Shown here: positions 14,998 to 23,704 of the stretch, in pieces | Layout of the letters: each line of letters starts with the position of its first letter | How positions within the stretch are numbered: the first letter of the stretch is position 1 | NCBI RefSeq assembly: GCF_047250385.1 | Contig: NZ_JBLBVM010000056.1 | Span: 1-64,000 of the forward strand | DNA from: Glaciecola sp047250385 | GTDB taxonomy: Bacteria; Pseudomonadota; Gammaproteobacteria; Enterobacterales; Alteromonadaceae | DNA length: 64,000 nt | Direction: 5' to 3' | The notes under the pieces: model-generated | What the model was told of the DNA's origin: nothing | What the model saw: the letters and a program-made list of their open reading frames with translations, nothing else | The model's database searches: none | Program-made: the position numbers and the translations under genes

Positions 14998-17406
14998 ATG
15001 GCGATTAGTATATCGAAGGGAGACTGCTTTCATTGTGGTCTTCCTAATTTTGAAGGTGACAAATACCCTGTCACCATATTAAACCAGAGTCACAATATGT
15101 GTTGCCCCGGCTGCCAAGCCGTTGCAAGCTCAATAGTTGATAATGGCTTAGAAAGCTACTATGAATTTCGAACCGAGCCAGCTGCACGCGGCGACTCGGC
15201 GCTTGATAATACAATGAGTAAACTATCAGTATATGATGAGCCTGAATTGCAGGAAGATTTTGTACTGGAAAGCGGTAATAATAAAGAAATCCAATTAACC
15301 GTCGAAGGAATTACTTGTGCGGCTTGCGGATGGTTAATTGAAAAGCAATTAGCCAAAGTTGTAGGTGTAAAGCAAGTTTCTGTTAATGTTGGTGCGCGCC
15401 GAGCATTGATCTCATGGGACGATGAACAGATCAAGCTCTCACAGTTATTGCAGCAATTAAAGAAAATAGGTTATGCATCTCTCCCATTCCAGGCAGATAG
15501 CCACGAACTCTCCTTCCAAATTGAACAAAAAAGCTACCTAAAGAAGTTGGGCTTGGCAGGCTTGATGACGATGCAGGTAATGATGCTCGCTATGGGGCAA
15601 TATTTTGACCTCTTCGGTAGTATCGACGCTGAAACGACTAGATACTTTAATTGGGTTAGTTTAGTGCTTACCACGCCAGTAGTGCTTTATTCCGGCAGCG
15701 TATTCTACTTAAGCGCGTTAAAAGCCACCTTAGCTAAAAGAATCAATATGGATATCTCCATCACGATCGCTATTTTATCCACGTATATTGCTGGAATAAT
15801 CACTGTAAACCAAGCTGATGCAGAAGTGTATTTTGAATCCATCTGCATGTTTATTTTCTTTCTCCTAATTAGTCGCTTTTTAGAACAACGCACACGTTAC
15901 AGAGCCAACCTAATATCCTCAAATATGCTAAAACATATCCCACTTACAGCATACAAATGGGTAGATGGAGAAATAAAAGGTGTTTTAGCAAAACAATTGA
16001 AAGTAGATGATCTTGTTTTAGTAAAAGCTGGCGAAATTATTCCGGTAGATGGTGAAGTTGTAGAAGGACAAGCCACAGTTGATGAGTCACTATTGACCGG
16101 TGAGTTTGAGTCCGTTGCTAAGCAACAAGGTGAGCTAGTTTATGGCGGTACACTAAATCAACTTGGTGTTATTACGATTAAAGTCACCAAAACGCTTAAA
16201 TATGCCATGGTTAATCAGATTTTGCGCTTGCAAGAAACAGCAATGACAAACAAACCTAAAGTTGCCTTGATGGCTGATAAGTTTAGCGAGCATTTTGGGG
16301 CGATTGTGCTAGCCTTCACTGTGTTAACCTACTCATATTGGTTCATACAAGATAGTCCTCATGCGTTTTGGATAGCAATATCAGTCCTCGTTGCAACCTG
16401 CCCTTGCGCTTTAGGTTTAGCAACTCCTTCAGCGCTTACATGCGCCATGGCTAATCTAAATAAGAATGGCATTCTATTGAAGCGAGCAGATGCCTTAGAG
16501 CAACTGAGCGATATCACTGACATTGTATTCGACAAAACAGGCACACTCACATATGGTGAGTTTTCTTGTGGAAAAATGTGGTTTGCAAAAGACGCACAGC
16601 GCGAAACTTTATTGTCGATTGCAAGCTCATTAGAACTTCGTTCAGAACATCCTATAGCTAGCGCTTTTACTCACTGTGAAATAGAAGAAAGCCATCGTCA
16701 TATAGATAAGTTTCAAGTAAGTATTGGAAACGGGATTTCTGGTAAAGTTGACAACGCTCTCTACAAGCTAGGATCCGCAAACTATGTTGCTTTAAGTGAG
16801 CAAGAGCTAATACAACATAAAATTGCAGACGCGACTATTATAATGACTAAAAATGGTCAACTAAGTGCAGCATTCTGGCTAGTTGATAAGATTAAGAACG
16901 ATGTAGCAGATGTATTGAGTCAATTGGCCAATTATAAAACCATTATTCTCAGTGGTGATAGTGAAAAAAATGTCTCGGACGTTGCGCAAAAGTTAGGTAT
17001 CGATGCTAGCTACTCTCAATGTACTCCAGCAATGAAACTAGAAACTATACAGCGCTTACAAGGCGAAGGTAAAAGAGTTTTAATGCTCGGAGATGGTATT
17101 AACGATGCACCTGTTCTAGCGGCATCCGATGTATCTTTAGCCGTTGGAAACGCCTCGGACTTAGCGAAAAATGCTGCCGATATTATCTTATTAAACCCTC
17201 AGCTAGAGTCACTTGTATTCATTTTATCAATGGCCAAAAGAGTCAGAAGAAAAATTAAGCAGAATATGGCATGGGCAATTGGATACAATGTATTAGTATT
17301 ACCTTTAGCGATGGCTGGCTTTTTAACTCCATGGATGGCAGCGCTTGGCATGTCAATTAGCTCCATTATTGTCGTTTACAATTCGACGCGTCTGCTTAAG
17401 AATTAG
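14998..17406 (+). CDS. ccoI: P1B-type copper-transporting ATPase for cbb3 assembly
   Basis: CcoI/FixI pumps Cu(I) across the inner membrane for insertion into the CuB site of CcoN. In order: an N-terminal Cys-rich segment (CFHCG, CCPGC), a heavy-metal-associated domain with ITCAACGW, the membrane CPC motif in TCPCALGLATPSA, the phosphorylation motif FDKTGTLTYG, a SEHPIA motif, and the hinge GDGINDAPVL. About 800 residues is normal. I chose the ATG at 14998; an in-frame GTG at 14983 gives five more residues, and neither has a strong ribosome site. The gene follows ccoH almost directly. Confidence 0.95.
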   Translation: MAISISKGDCFHCGLPNFEGDKYPVTILNQSHNMCCPGCQAVASSIVDNGLESYYEFRTEPAARGDSALDNTMSKLSVYDEPELQEDFVLESGNNKEIQLTVEGITCAACGWLIEKQLAKVVGVKQVSVNVGARRALISWDDEQIKLSQLLQQLKKIGYASLPFQADSHELSFQIEQKSYLKKLGLAGLMTMQVMMLAMGQYFDLFGSIDAETTRYFNWVSLVLTTPVVLYSGSVFYLSALKATLAKRINMDISITIAILSTYIAGIITVNQADAEVYFESICMFIFFLLISRFLEQRTRYRANLISSNMLKHIPLTAYKWVDGEIKGVLAKQLKVDDLVLVKAGEIIPVDGEVVEGQATVDESLLTGEFESVAKQQGELVYGGTLNQLGVITIKVTKTLKYAMVNQILRLQETAMTNKPKVALMADKFSEHFGAIVLAFTVLTYSYWFIQDSPHAFWIAISVLVATCPCALGLATPSALTCAMANLNKNGILLKRADALEQLSDITDIVFDKTGTLTYGEFSCGKMWFAKDAQRETLLSIASSLELRSEHPIASAFTHCEIEESHRHIDKFQVSIGNGISGKVDNALYKLGSANYVALSEQELIQHKIADATIIMTKNGQLSAAFWLVDKIKNDVADVLSQLANYKTIILSGDSEKNVSDVAQKLGIDASYSQCTPAMKLETIQRLQGEGKRVLMLGDGINDAPVLAASDVSLAVGNASDLAKNAADIILLNPQLESLVFILSMAKRVRRKIKQNMAWAIGYNVLVLPLAMAGFLTPWMAALGMSISSIIVVYNSTRLLKN

Positions 17407-17432
17407 ATTAAGATTACATTGGACAGATTTTT

Positions 17433-17636
17433 ATGAGTATTATTTACGTATTGATCCCCCTCGCCATCATTCTCGTGGGTATTGCTGTCATCGTATTTTT
17501 CTGGGCTGTAAGGTCTAATCAATTTGAGGATTTAGATCGTCAAGGTTTTAGCATATTGTTTGATGACGATTTAGAAAAGAAGAAAGACAAACAAGAGTCA
17601 AAGGGATCAGCTAAAAATTCCGAAGATATAAAATAA
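17433..17636 (+). CDS. ccoS: cbb3 oxidase maturation protein CcoS
   Basis: CcoS is a small bitopic protein needed to load haem and copper into the cbb3 catalytic subunit. The 67-residue protein has one membrane helix (about residues 3-27), followed by the family motif FFWAVRSNQFEDLDRQGFSI and an Asp-rich, Lys-rich tail. It lies directly after ccoI, the usual arrangement. Its stop codon overlaps the start of the next gene (TAATG), so the two are translationally coupled. Confidence 0.95.
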   Translation: MSIIYVLIPLAIILVGIAVIVFFWAVRSNQFEDLDRQGFSILFDDDLEKKKDKQESKGSAKNSEDIK

Positions 17637-18289
17637 TGCTAGAAATCAATTTCCTAGGTGCATTTCTTATTGGTATTGCTGGCGGCGTGCACTGTATTGG
17701 TATGTGCGGAGGAATTGCTAGTGCGTTTTCCTTTGCTATCCCAAAAGGACAATCTCAACTTCCCTATATTCTTTCATACAACCTTGGTCGTATACTCAGT
17801 TACACTTTGGCTGGCGCTTTAACCGGTTTCATCGGTGGTATTGCCAGCGTCAATATTCAAACTTCAATACCGATTCTGCAAATTATCAGCATTGTATTCT
17901 TAGTTTTACTCGCTTTGTATATCGGTGATTGGTACAAAGGTTTATCTGCATTAGAGGCATTAGGTGCTAAAGTTTGGAAACGAATTTCACCCATATCAAA
18001 AAAACTAATTCCATTTAAAAACCCAATTTATACAGTAGCTTACGGTGCAATCTGGGGCTGGCTTCCCTGTGGGCTAGTTTACTCTGTACTTACCTGGTCC
18101 TTGGCGAGTGAATCTGTTTTTCAAGGCGCATTGATCATGTTTTCTTTTGGTTTAGGTACATTACCCACACTAATAGCGACGAGTATTGGAGCTGGTTTTT
18201 TAGTGCCCATTTTTCAGCATAGAGTGACACGAAAAATCATTTCACTATTTCTGCTTTGCTTTGCACTTATCTTGACCTTAAAGCTTTAA
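17636..18289 (+). CDS. TauE/SafE-like (UreH-type) membrane protein, cbb3-cluster associated
   Basis: This is a 217-residue protein with about six membrane helices. It opens with GAFLIGIAGGVHCIGMCGGI; the HCIGMCGG segment (His, Cys, Met, Cys) is typical of the sulfite-exporter/UreH-like family found next to ccoS in many proteobacteria. A second half-repeat has GAIWGWLPCGLVYS. The Cys, Met and His in the first helix hint at copper or other metal handling for oxidase maturation, but the function is inferred only from position. It is coupled to ccoS by a one-base overlap. Confidence 0.85.
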   Translation: MLEINFLGAFLIGIAGGVHCIGMCGGIASAFSFAIPKGQSQLPYILSYNLGRILSYTLAGALTGFIGGIASVNIQTSIPILQIISIVFLVLLALYIGDWYKGLSALEALGAKVWKRISPISKKLIPFKNPIYTVAYGAIWGWLPCGLVYSVLTWSLASESVFQGALIMFSFGLGTLPTLIATSIGAGFLVPIFQHRVTRKIISLFLLCFALILTLKL

Positions 18290-18305
18290 ATAGGTCATAA
18301 TTACT

Positions 18306-18319
18306 TTGAAAATAATCAA
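18306..18319 (+). promoter_or_regulatory. FNR-like box immediately upstream of fnr
   Basis: TTGAA-AATA-ATCAA matches 9 of 10 defined bases of the FNR consensus. It ends 12 bases before the fnr start codon, a place where bound protein would block transcription. Negative autoregulation of fnr is known in E. coli. The A+T-rich context makes a chance match possible. Confidence 0.5.
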
Positions 18320-18331
18320 AAAGAGTAAGTC

Positions 18332-19072
18332 ATGGCCAAAGGTCCAGAACTGTCGATTCACTGTCAAAGTTGTAGCTTCAGTCACTTATGTTTACCCGTT
18401 AGTTTAAACAAAAGCGAACTAGAATCATTAGATGACATTATCGAGCGCAAGAAACCACTCCACAAGAATGATAAGTTAGTCAAATACGGTGATCAGTTCC
18501 ATTCTTTATATGCTGTAAGATCTGGCTCTTTTAAATCATATGTCAGTGATAAAGATGGTGTTGAACAGATCATTGGCTTTCACTTCCCCGGCGACATCAT
18601 TGGGTTTGATGCGCTAAATGATAATAAGCACAGTAGCTATACACAAGCACTTGAAACTGCGATGGTATGTGAGCTTCCCTACGATACTCTCGATGAAATG
18701 TCGGTGAAACTTCCTAAACTAAGACAACAAATAATGCGATTCATGAGTGCCGAAATAAAGCATGATCACGATCTAATGATGTTGCTTAGTAAGCGCAATG
18801 CTGAAGAACGCTTATTATATTTTCTCAGTGACCTATCTCAAAGGTTCGAAGAGAGAGGCTTTTCGGCCAAGCAATTTAATTTATCTATGACACGCAATGA
18901 GATTGGAAACTACCTGGGTCTTACCGTTGAAACGATAAGTCGATTGTTAACGCGCTTTCAAAAAGAGTCTTTGATTAAAGTAGATGGTAAATTGATTTCG
19001 ATTATTGATTTTGATGCTATCAATCAGCGATTACCCGATATGGAAATAAATTTCTCACGCGTCTGCGTTTAA
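18332..19072 (+). CDS. fnr: FNR-family oxygen-responsive transcription regulator (EtrA/Fnr)
   Basis: This is a global regulator of anaerobic and micro-aerobic genes that senses O2 through a [4Fe-4S] cluster. All four cluster cysteines are present: C11, C14, C20 and C113. A cyclic-nucleotide-like sensor domain (about 30-150) and a dimerisation helix precede the helix-turn-helix, whose recognition region GNYLGLTVETISRLLTRFQK is nearly identical to E. coli FNR. At 246 residues it has normal length. The position after the cbb3 maturation genes and before uspE is typical of Shewanella-like bacteria. The cco operon is a probable target. Confidence 0.96.
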   Translation: MAKGPELSIHCQSCSFSHLCLPVSLNKSELESLDDIIERKKPLHKNDKLVKYGDQFHSLYAVRSGSFKSYVSDKDGVEQIIGFHFPGDIIGFDALNDNKHSSYTQALETAMVCELPYDTLDEMSVKLPKLRQQIMRFMSAEIKHDHDLMMLLSKRNAEERLLYFLSDLSQRFEERGFSAKQFNLSMTRNEIGNYLGLTVETISRLLTRFQKESLIKVDGKLISIIDFDAINQRLPDMEINFSRVCV

Positions 19073-19102
19073 AATCTTAGTATTTTAAACGCTCTGTGCT
19101 TC

Positions 19103-19160
19103 AAAGGCTGAGTATGTTAAACATGCAGCACTGTTAAACGAAAGCGGACTTAGCCTTTTA
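19103..19160 (+). terminator. Possible terminator or stem after fnr
   Basis: AAAGGCTGAGT (19103-19113) and ACTTAGCCTTT (19148-19158) are inverted with one mismatch, enclosing about 34 bases. The position just past fnr and the trailing T residues fit a weak terminator. Confidence 0.4.
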
Positions 19161-19172
19161 TTCCACAGTCAT

Positions 19173-19186
19173 TTGATCTAAGGCAA
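19173..19186 (+). promoter_or_regulatory. Weak FNR-like site upstream of uspE
   Basis: TTGAT-CTAA-GGCAA has a perfect left half and 3 of 5 bases in the right half of an FNR box. It lies about 72 bases before the uspE start. Control by the adjacent fnr product would make sense but is only suggested. Confidence 0.35.
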
Positions 19187-19257
19187 TGATCTTACTGGCA
19201 TATTATCTAAAATAGATCCAAACTATAAAAATAGAATGATAAGTTTTGGAGAGCAAT

Positions 19258-20160
19258 ATGTTTACTTGTAAGAAAATTCTGGCCGTTGTAGATCCTAAAT
19301 CAGAAGTACAAACATCACTTCAGCGTGCTTTAAGCATTGCTGATAAAACAGGGGCGCAAATTGTCGCCCTTAGCTGTATTTATGATAAGTCATACGATAT
19401 GGCGGCTGTTTTAACAAGTGATGAACGCTTCAACATGAAACAAGCAATGATGGAACAAGCCAAATTAAAACTAGAAGCTTTGGTTAAACAATTCAAGTGC
19501 GAGAGTAAGGTAGAAATCTTAGTGACTTGGGAGAAGAAGTTACACGATTCAGTTGTCAACACCTGTAATGAATTAGCTTGTGACCTAATTATAAAAAGCA
19601 CAAAGAAGCATGGTTTACTCTCCTCCAGTATTTTTACACCAAACGATTGGCATATACTTAGAAAGTCCCCAGTCAGCGTCTTACTAGTTAAATCACATGA
19701 TTGGCCAGAGGAAGCCACCATCGTCGCCTCTCTAGGAGTTTCTGCAAGAGATGACACACATGTATCATTGAGCGATAAAGTTGCTGAGAATGCTCATGCT
19801 TTGTCAGACTTACTCAATGCAGAAGTGCATTTTGCCAACTCTTATGCGGGAGCCCCATTACATATTGCTGTCGAAGTTCCTAACTTTTCACCCGAAGTGT
19901 ATAACAAGTCAGTTGAAGAAAGACATATTAAAAAGGTGCAAGAACTAGGTCAAAAATACCAACTTGAAGAAGCCAATATTCATGTATTAGAAGGCTTACC
20001 TGAAGATATCATTCCAGAAATATGTAAGAAAAACAAAGCAACACTGCTTGTTATTGGTTCGGTTGGTCGACAAGGTTTATCTGCAGCGTTATTAGGCAAT
20101 ACAGCTGAACTGATTATAGATGCCGTTGAGTGTGACACCTTAGTTGTAAAACCTGATTAA
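19258..20160 (+). CDS. uspE: Tandem universal stress protein UspE
   Basis: UspE has two universal-stress (Usp) domains in one chain and takes part in stress survival, motility and adhesion in E. coli. The 300-residue protein opens with KKILAVVDPKSEVQTSLQRA (domain 1, about 3-145). Domain 2 (about 155-300) ends with the ATP-binding-like loop GSVGRQGLSAALLGNTAE. The ATG at 19258 is chosen because GGAG lies seven bases before it; an in-frame TTG at 19246 is unlikely. Adjacency to fnr is conserved in many gammaproteobacteria. Confidence 0.93.
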   Translation: MFTCKKILAVVDPKSEVQTSLQRALSIADKTGAQIVALSCIYDKSYDMAAVLTSDERFNMKQAMMEQAKLKLEALVKQFKCESKVEILVTWEKKLHDSVVNTCNELACDLIIKSTKKHGLLSSSIFTPNDWHILRKSPVSVLLVKSHDWPEEATIVASLGVSARDDTHVSLSDKVAENAHALSDLLNAEVHFANSYAGAPLHIAVEVPNFSPEVYNKSVEERHIKKVQELGQKYQLEEANIHVLEGLPEDIIPEICKKNKATLLVIGSVGRQGLSAALLGNTAELIIDAVECDTLVVKPD

Positions 20161-20464
20161 GTTCATCGACTTGTTTTGAGTGGTTCACTGTATCGAGTTA
20201 CTTAATGCTTTGATTAGCTCATTGTTTTGACTAGCTCACTGCTTAGCTCAGCTTAAGCTATGTATTTTACACAGTTCAGTATTTACAATTGCTCTCATAA
20301 GGTTTTCTTGTGCCGACGTTTTGTTAATTGCTTACCTCGTTAACAAGCTTTAATATACACGGCATTGGAAAGCACCCTACTTTGCATCTGTATCAATATT
20401 TCGCTTGTAGGTGTGAGAAGTATTTTATTAATAAGTTTGAGCCCTTCGGCTGTCGGAATGAATA
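20161..20464. other. Intergenic region between uspE and ttcA
   Basis: This is 304 bp without a gene. It contains short imperfect repeats of TTAGCTCA-like units (about 20212-20255). No strong terminator or recognisable operator is visible. It presumably carries the ttcA promoter. Confidence 0.4.
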
Positions 20465-21364
20465 ATGAGCGTAATTGCGAGCTTTGATCCAAAGCAAAAA
20501 TACAATAATGATAAGTTAACGAAGAAGATTCGTAGGAATGTAGGTAAAGCCATCGCTGACTACAATATGATTGAAGATGGCGATGTTGTCATGGCAGCAA
20601 TAAGTGGTGGTAAAGATTCATTCGCTATGCTCGATATTTTGCTCAGCTTGAAAAAATCGGCCCCAATACATTTTGATGTAATTGCCGTGAACTTAGATCA
20701 AAAGCAACCTGGCTTTCCAGAGCACATTCTTCCTGAGTATTTAGAATCTAAAGATATTCCGTATTACATTATCGACAAAGACACCTACTCTGTAGTGAAA
20801 GCAAAAATCGATGAAGGGAAAACGACTTGCGGTTTATGTTCTCGTCTGCGTCGCGGAAGCTTATATTCATTCGCAGAAACCATTGGTGCCACTAAAATAG
20901 CGCTAGGCCACCATATGGATGACATGGTCGAAACCACTTTTCTCAACATGTTTTACGGTGCGAAGATGAAATCGATGCCGCCAAAGCTACTTTCAGATGA
21001 CAAACGTAATATTGTCATTAGACCATTGGCTTACTGCCGTGAGAAAGACATTCAAAAACTCGCTGAAGTGAATGACTATCCTATTATTCCTTGTAATCTG
21101 TGTGGCTCACAGGAAAACTTGCAGCGTCAAAATATCAAAGCAATGTTGACCGACTGGGACAAGCTTACACCAGGGAGAGTCGAAAACATCTTCAAATCAT
21201 TTCAAAATATTAGTCCTAGCCAAATGGCTGACACTCAATTGTTTGATTTTGAAACCTTGTCAATTGACCGCACTAGTCCCAAAAAAGAATACGAATTTAA
21301 TAGTGAGGAAGTTTCATCAACCAATATTGATGAATCCTTAGTTATTCAAATAGCCAACTTATAA
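20465..21364 (+). CDS. ttcA: tRNA 2-thiocytidine(32) synthetase TtcA
   Basis: TtcA thiolates C32 of certain tRNAs, using ATP and an Fe-S cluster. The PP-loop ATP-binding motif SGGKDS is at residues 47-52. The two CxxC motifs that bind the cluster are present in TCGLCSRLRRG and PCNLCGSQENLQR. At 299 residues it has the family's usual length, with a slightly acidic C-terminal extension. It is followed after ten bases by an rssA-like gene and may be co-transcribed with it. Confidence 0.96.
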   Translation: MSVIASFDPKQKYNNDKLTKKIRRNVGKAIADYNMIEDGDVVMAAISGGKDSFAMLDILLSLKKSAPIHFDVIAVNLDQKQPGFPEHILPEYLESKDIPYYIIDKDTYSVVKAKIDEGKTTCGLCSRLRRGSLYSFAETIGATKIALGHHMDDMVETTFLNMFYGAKMKSMPPKLLSDDKRNIVIRPLAYCREKDIQKLAEVNDYPIIPCNLCGSQENLQRQNIKAMLTDWDKLTPGRVENIFKSFQNISPSQMADTQLFDFETLSIDRTSPKKEYEFNSEEVSSTNIDESLVIQIANL

Positions 21365-21374
21365 AAGGAGCGAC

Positions 21375-22283
21375 ATGAAAATTGGACTTGCTTTAGGTGC
21401 TGGAGCCGCTAGAGGCTGGGCTCACATTGGTATTATTCGAGCGTTGCAGAAATCGGGAGTCAAGGTTGATGTTGTCGCTGGCTGTTCTATTGGTGCATAT
21501 GTTGGAGCAGCATTTGCAAGTGGTAAATTGGACGAACTTGAAGCGTGGGCTAATACACTCACTGAATGGCAAGTTTTTAAACTGCTTGGTGTAGGGTTTC
21601 GTCGTGGTGGCTTAGCTAGCGGCCAGAAAGTATTTGATAAACTCAAAGAAGATTTTTGCGCACCTACATTTGAGGAAATGAATATTCCGTTTGCGTGTGT
21701 TGCAACCGATCTTTACTCCGGAAAAGAAGTTGTTTTCAATTCCGGTGAAATTGGTGATGCTATTCAAGCGTCTTGTGCCATACCTGCCCTTTTCAGTCCA
21801 GTTGATCACAATGGTAGATGGTTAGTTGATGGTGCTGTCGTTAATCCAGTCCCTGTTAATCAATGTCGGCAAATGGGGGCTGACTTCGTCATTGCAGTGA
21901 ACCTGAGTGCGGATTTTAGGCCAAGGCTCATAGAAACATATGAGAAAGAGCACGAAGAAAGCCAAAAGAAGACCGATGAGATGCTTGATAAAGCGAGCGA
22001 CGGTTTTATTAAGAAATGGTTTTCAGCGGACGCAAAGCAAAGCAAAAAGACACCACCTAGTATCGTGGGTGTCATGAGTAGTTCTTTAGAGATTTTACAA
22101 GCAAGAGTTACTCGTTCACGCTTGGCCGGCGAGCCACCAGATATACTCATCGAACCACAATTAAATGATGTTGGTATCCTCGAATTTCATCGAGCAATTG
22201 AGATCGGAGCAAAGGGAAGCCAGGCGGTCGAAAGACTCGCCCAACAAATTGCCTATCAAATGAATTTAATCGAGACTCACTAA
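21375..22283 (+). CDS. rssA: Patatin-like phospholipase, RssA family
   Basis: This is a predicted serine hydrolase of the patatin family. It has a glycine-rich oxyanion segment (GAGAARGWAHIG), the nucleophile elbow GCSIG with S38, and the catalytic Asp in the DGAVVNPVPV segment, so the Ser-Asp dyad is complete. At 302 residues it matches RssA/YchK proteins, whose substrate is not firmly known. The ribosome site AAAGGAGCG is strong. Its stop codon directly abuts the stop of the convergent gene on the other strand. Confidence 0.88.
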   Translation: MKIGLALGAGAARGWAHIGIIRALQKSGVKVDVVAGCSIGAYVGAAFASGKLDELEAWANTLTEWQVFKLLGVGFRRGGLASGQKVFDKLKEDFCAPTFEEMNIPFACVATDLYSGKEVVFNSGEIGDAIQASCAIPALFSPVDHNGRWLVDGAVVNPVPVNQCRQMGADFVIAVNLSADFRPRLIETYEKEHEESQKKTDEMLDKASDGFIKKWFSADAKQSKKTPPSIVGVMSSSLEILQARVTRSRLAGEPPDILIEPQLNDVGILEFHRAIEIGAKGSQAVERLAQQIAYQMNLIETH

Positions 22284-22925
22284 CTATTTGCTTGCTAGCG
22301 CCGTTATGCGTAACGGCGCCGTATTCAGCTTCAGCCCTTTCCTGCGCTCAAACCACTCATCATCTAGTATTAACAGACCTTCTTTTACAAGCTCGCCGGT
22401 TCTACTTGATTCGTTCAAGTTTTTGTCGCTAAATTGAAAGGTTAATCCTTTAACTGTAGGCATCATAAATGACAAAAAGCTGCCCATTTCATTAAAAAAC
22501 GCTTCATATTGTTGGTAGATAAATCTTAGCTCTTCAAAAGTGTAATTAGTCTTCAAATACTCTGGTTTAGTTTCAAGTTGAACAGAGATATCACATTGAT
22601 TTGAAGGTTCTTTAAAATCAATCACCACAAAAGCGTTGGCGAGACTTAAGGCTTTTTCAGATTGAACCGTAAAACGTTGTTCAGGTGAAATAGTTAAAGG
22701 CAGTTGCACTTTCTCGGTACTGATTCGTGCGGAATTTATGGTGCAAAGCTTACCGCTAGTAACGTGCTTAAAGCCAAAAGCGAACTGCAGAGCTTGAGTG
22801 TCTTCATTGTCTAGTTTTCTAACATGGCTGTAGAACGTTTTGTATTTTACTTCTACTTCATCAGCTGCCGCCACATTCGAAAATGAAAATATAAACAGCC
22901 CAGTAATAACAACGCTCTTTAGCAT
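22284..22925 (-). CDS. Exported protein, DUF2987-like
   Basis: This is a 213-residue protein with a clear signal peptide (about residues 1-21, ending near VAAA). The mature part begins VEVKYKTFYSHVRKLD and resembles the uncharacterised DUF2987 family of marine gammaproteobacteria; I make this match from memory, with moderate certainty. Two cysteines (in GKLCTIN and NQCDISV) could form a disulfide. Its start codon overlaps the stop of the bax-like gene (TAATG), so it is coupled to a gene acting in the periplasm. No catalytic motif is evident. Confidence 0.65.
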   Translation of the reverse strand: MLKSVVITGLFIFSFSNVAAADEVEVKYKTFYSHVRKLDNEDTQALQFAFGFKHVTSGKLCTINSARISTEKVQLPLTISPEQRFTVQSEKALSLANAFVVIDFKEPSNQCDISVQLETKPEYLKTNYTFEELRFIYQQYEAFFNEMGSFLSFMMPTVKGLTFQFSDKNLNESSRTGELVKEGLLILDDEWFERRKGLKLNTAPLRITALASK

Positions 22926-23704
22926 TACATATGTTCCTTGTTGACTCGAATCATTTGTTTGAGCTCATGTACATATTCTTCGCCACGTTCAGAGTATTTC
23001 AAAAGCCCTTCAGTCATTGCGACTGCCGATATAGGCTTCATTTCGTCACGAAGTTTTTTCCTTATTGCGCGCATTTCACGATACGCGTCATGTCTGTTTA
23101 AGTTGCGCATGTAGGTATACATCGCTCTAGATAAATTATTAAACTTGGCAACTTCATGGGCAGCACCATCATTACGACGTTTAGGAACAAAACCACAACC
23201 TTCTCTAAAGCACCAAAGTCCAAAGAAGTTATAGCCCTTTTGAGCGAACCTAGATGTTCCCCACGCCGACTCATTAGCTGATTGCACTAATACTAGTTCA
23301 ACAGGGATAATATCCACTCTATTAAGAAGGCGTTCAAACACCGGGTCTAAGTCTTCCCCCATGTCGACTCTGTACTCTTTTGCGAGCCATTCAAGTTCCT
23401 GCATTTGGCGTTCAGAAATCATTTCACCCGAAATGTGTTTAGCTCTGAGCCCTTGAATAAACTCCCTTTGTCTTAATATGTGACCATTTTGTGTTTCAAC
23501 TGAGGGTCTAAGATATTCAAAGAATGCTTTTTTCTTTTCTAAACTAATCTGATATTTTGAAAAGTCAGGGATGGGCTTTTTCGCAGAAATACTCTGTGGT
23601 ACTTCTTGAATTTCAGACTTCTCTGGTTGCAGAGAATATATCGTAAATAAAACGAGTAAAAGAACGACAGCGGAAATCGAAATTATTTTCAATTTATGCA
23701 TCAA
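22925..23704 (-). CDS. bax: Bax-like protein with glucosaminidase domain
   Basis: The protein has an N-terminal membrane anchor (about residues 4-22) and a peptidoglycan glucosaminidase-type domain. Diagnostic segments are LVLVQSANESAWGTSRFA, with the probable catalytic Glu, and GYNFFGLWCFREGCGF, both characteristic of E. coli Bax. It is expected to cleave peptidoglycan glycan strands in the periplasm. Its start overlaps the end of the upstream membrane-protein gene by 11 bases, and its stop overlaps the DUF2987-like start, forming a tight three-gene unit. Confidence 0.85.
   Translation of the reverse strand: MMHKLKIISISAVVLLLVLFTIYSLQPEKSEIQEVPQSISAKKPIPDFSKYQISLEKKKAFFEYLRPSVETQNGHILRQREFIQGLRAKHISGEMISERQMQELEWLAKEYRVDMGEDLDPVFERLLNRVDIIPVELVLVQSANESAWGTSRFAQKGYNFFGLWCFREGCGFVPKRRNDGAAHEVAKFNNLSRAMYTYMRNLNRHDAYREMRAIRKKLRDEMKPISAVAMTEGLLKYSERGEEYVHELKQMIRVNKEHM

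Noticed and set aside
19246..19257. TTG start for uspE four codons upstream
   Set aside because: The ATG at 19258 has a well-placed GGAG, and the TTG frame would run through that ribosome site.
20212..20255. TTAGCTCA-like repeats between uspE and ttcA as a regulatory array
   Set aside because: The copies are few, imperfect and unevenly spaced, which fits chance in A+T-rich DNA.
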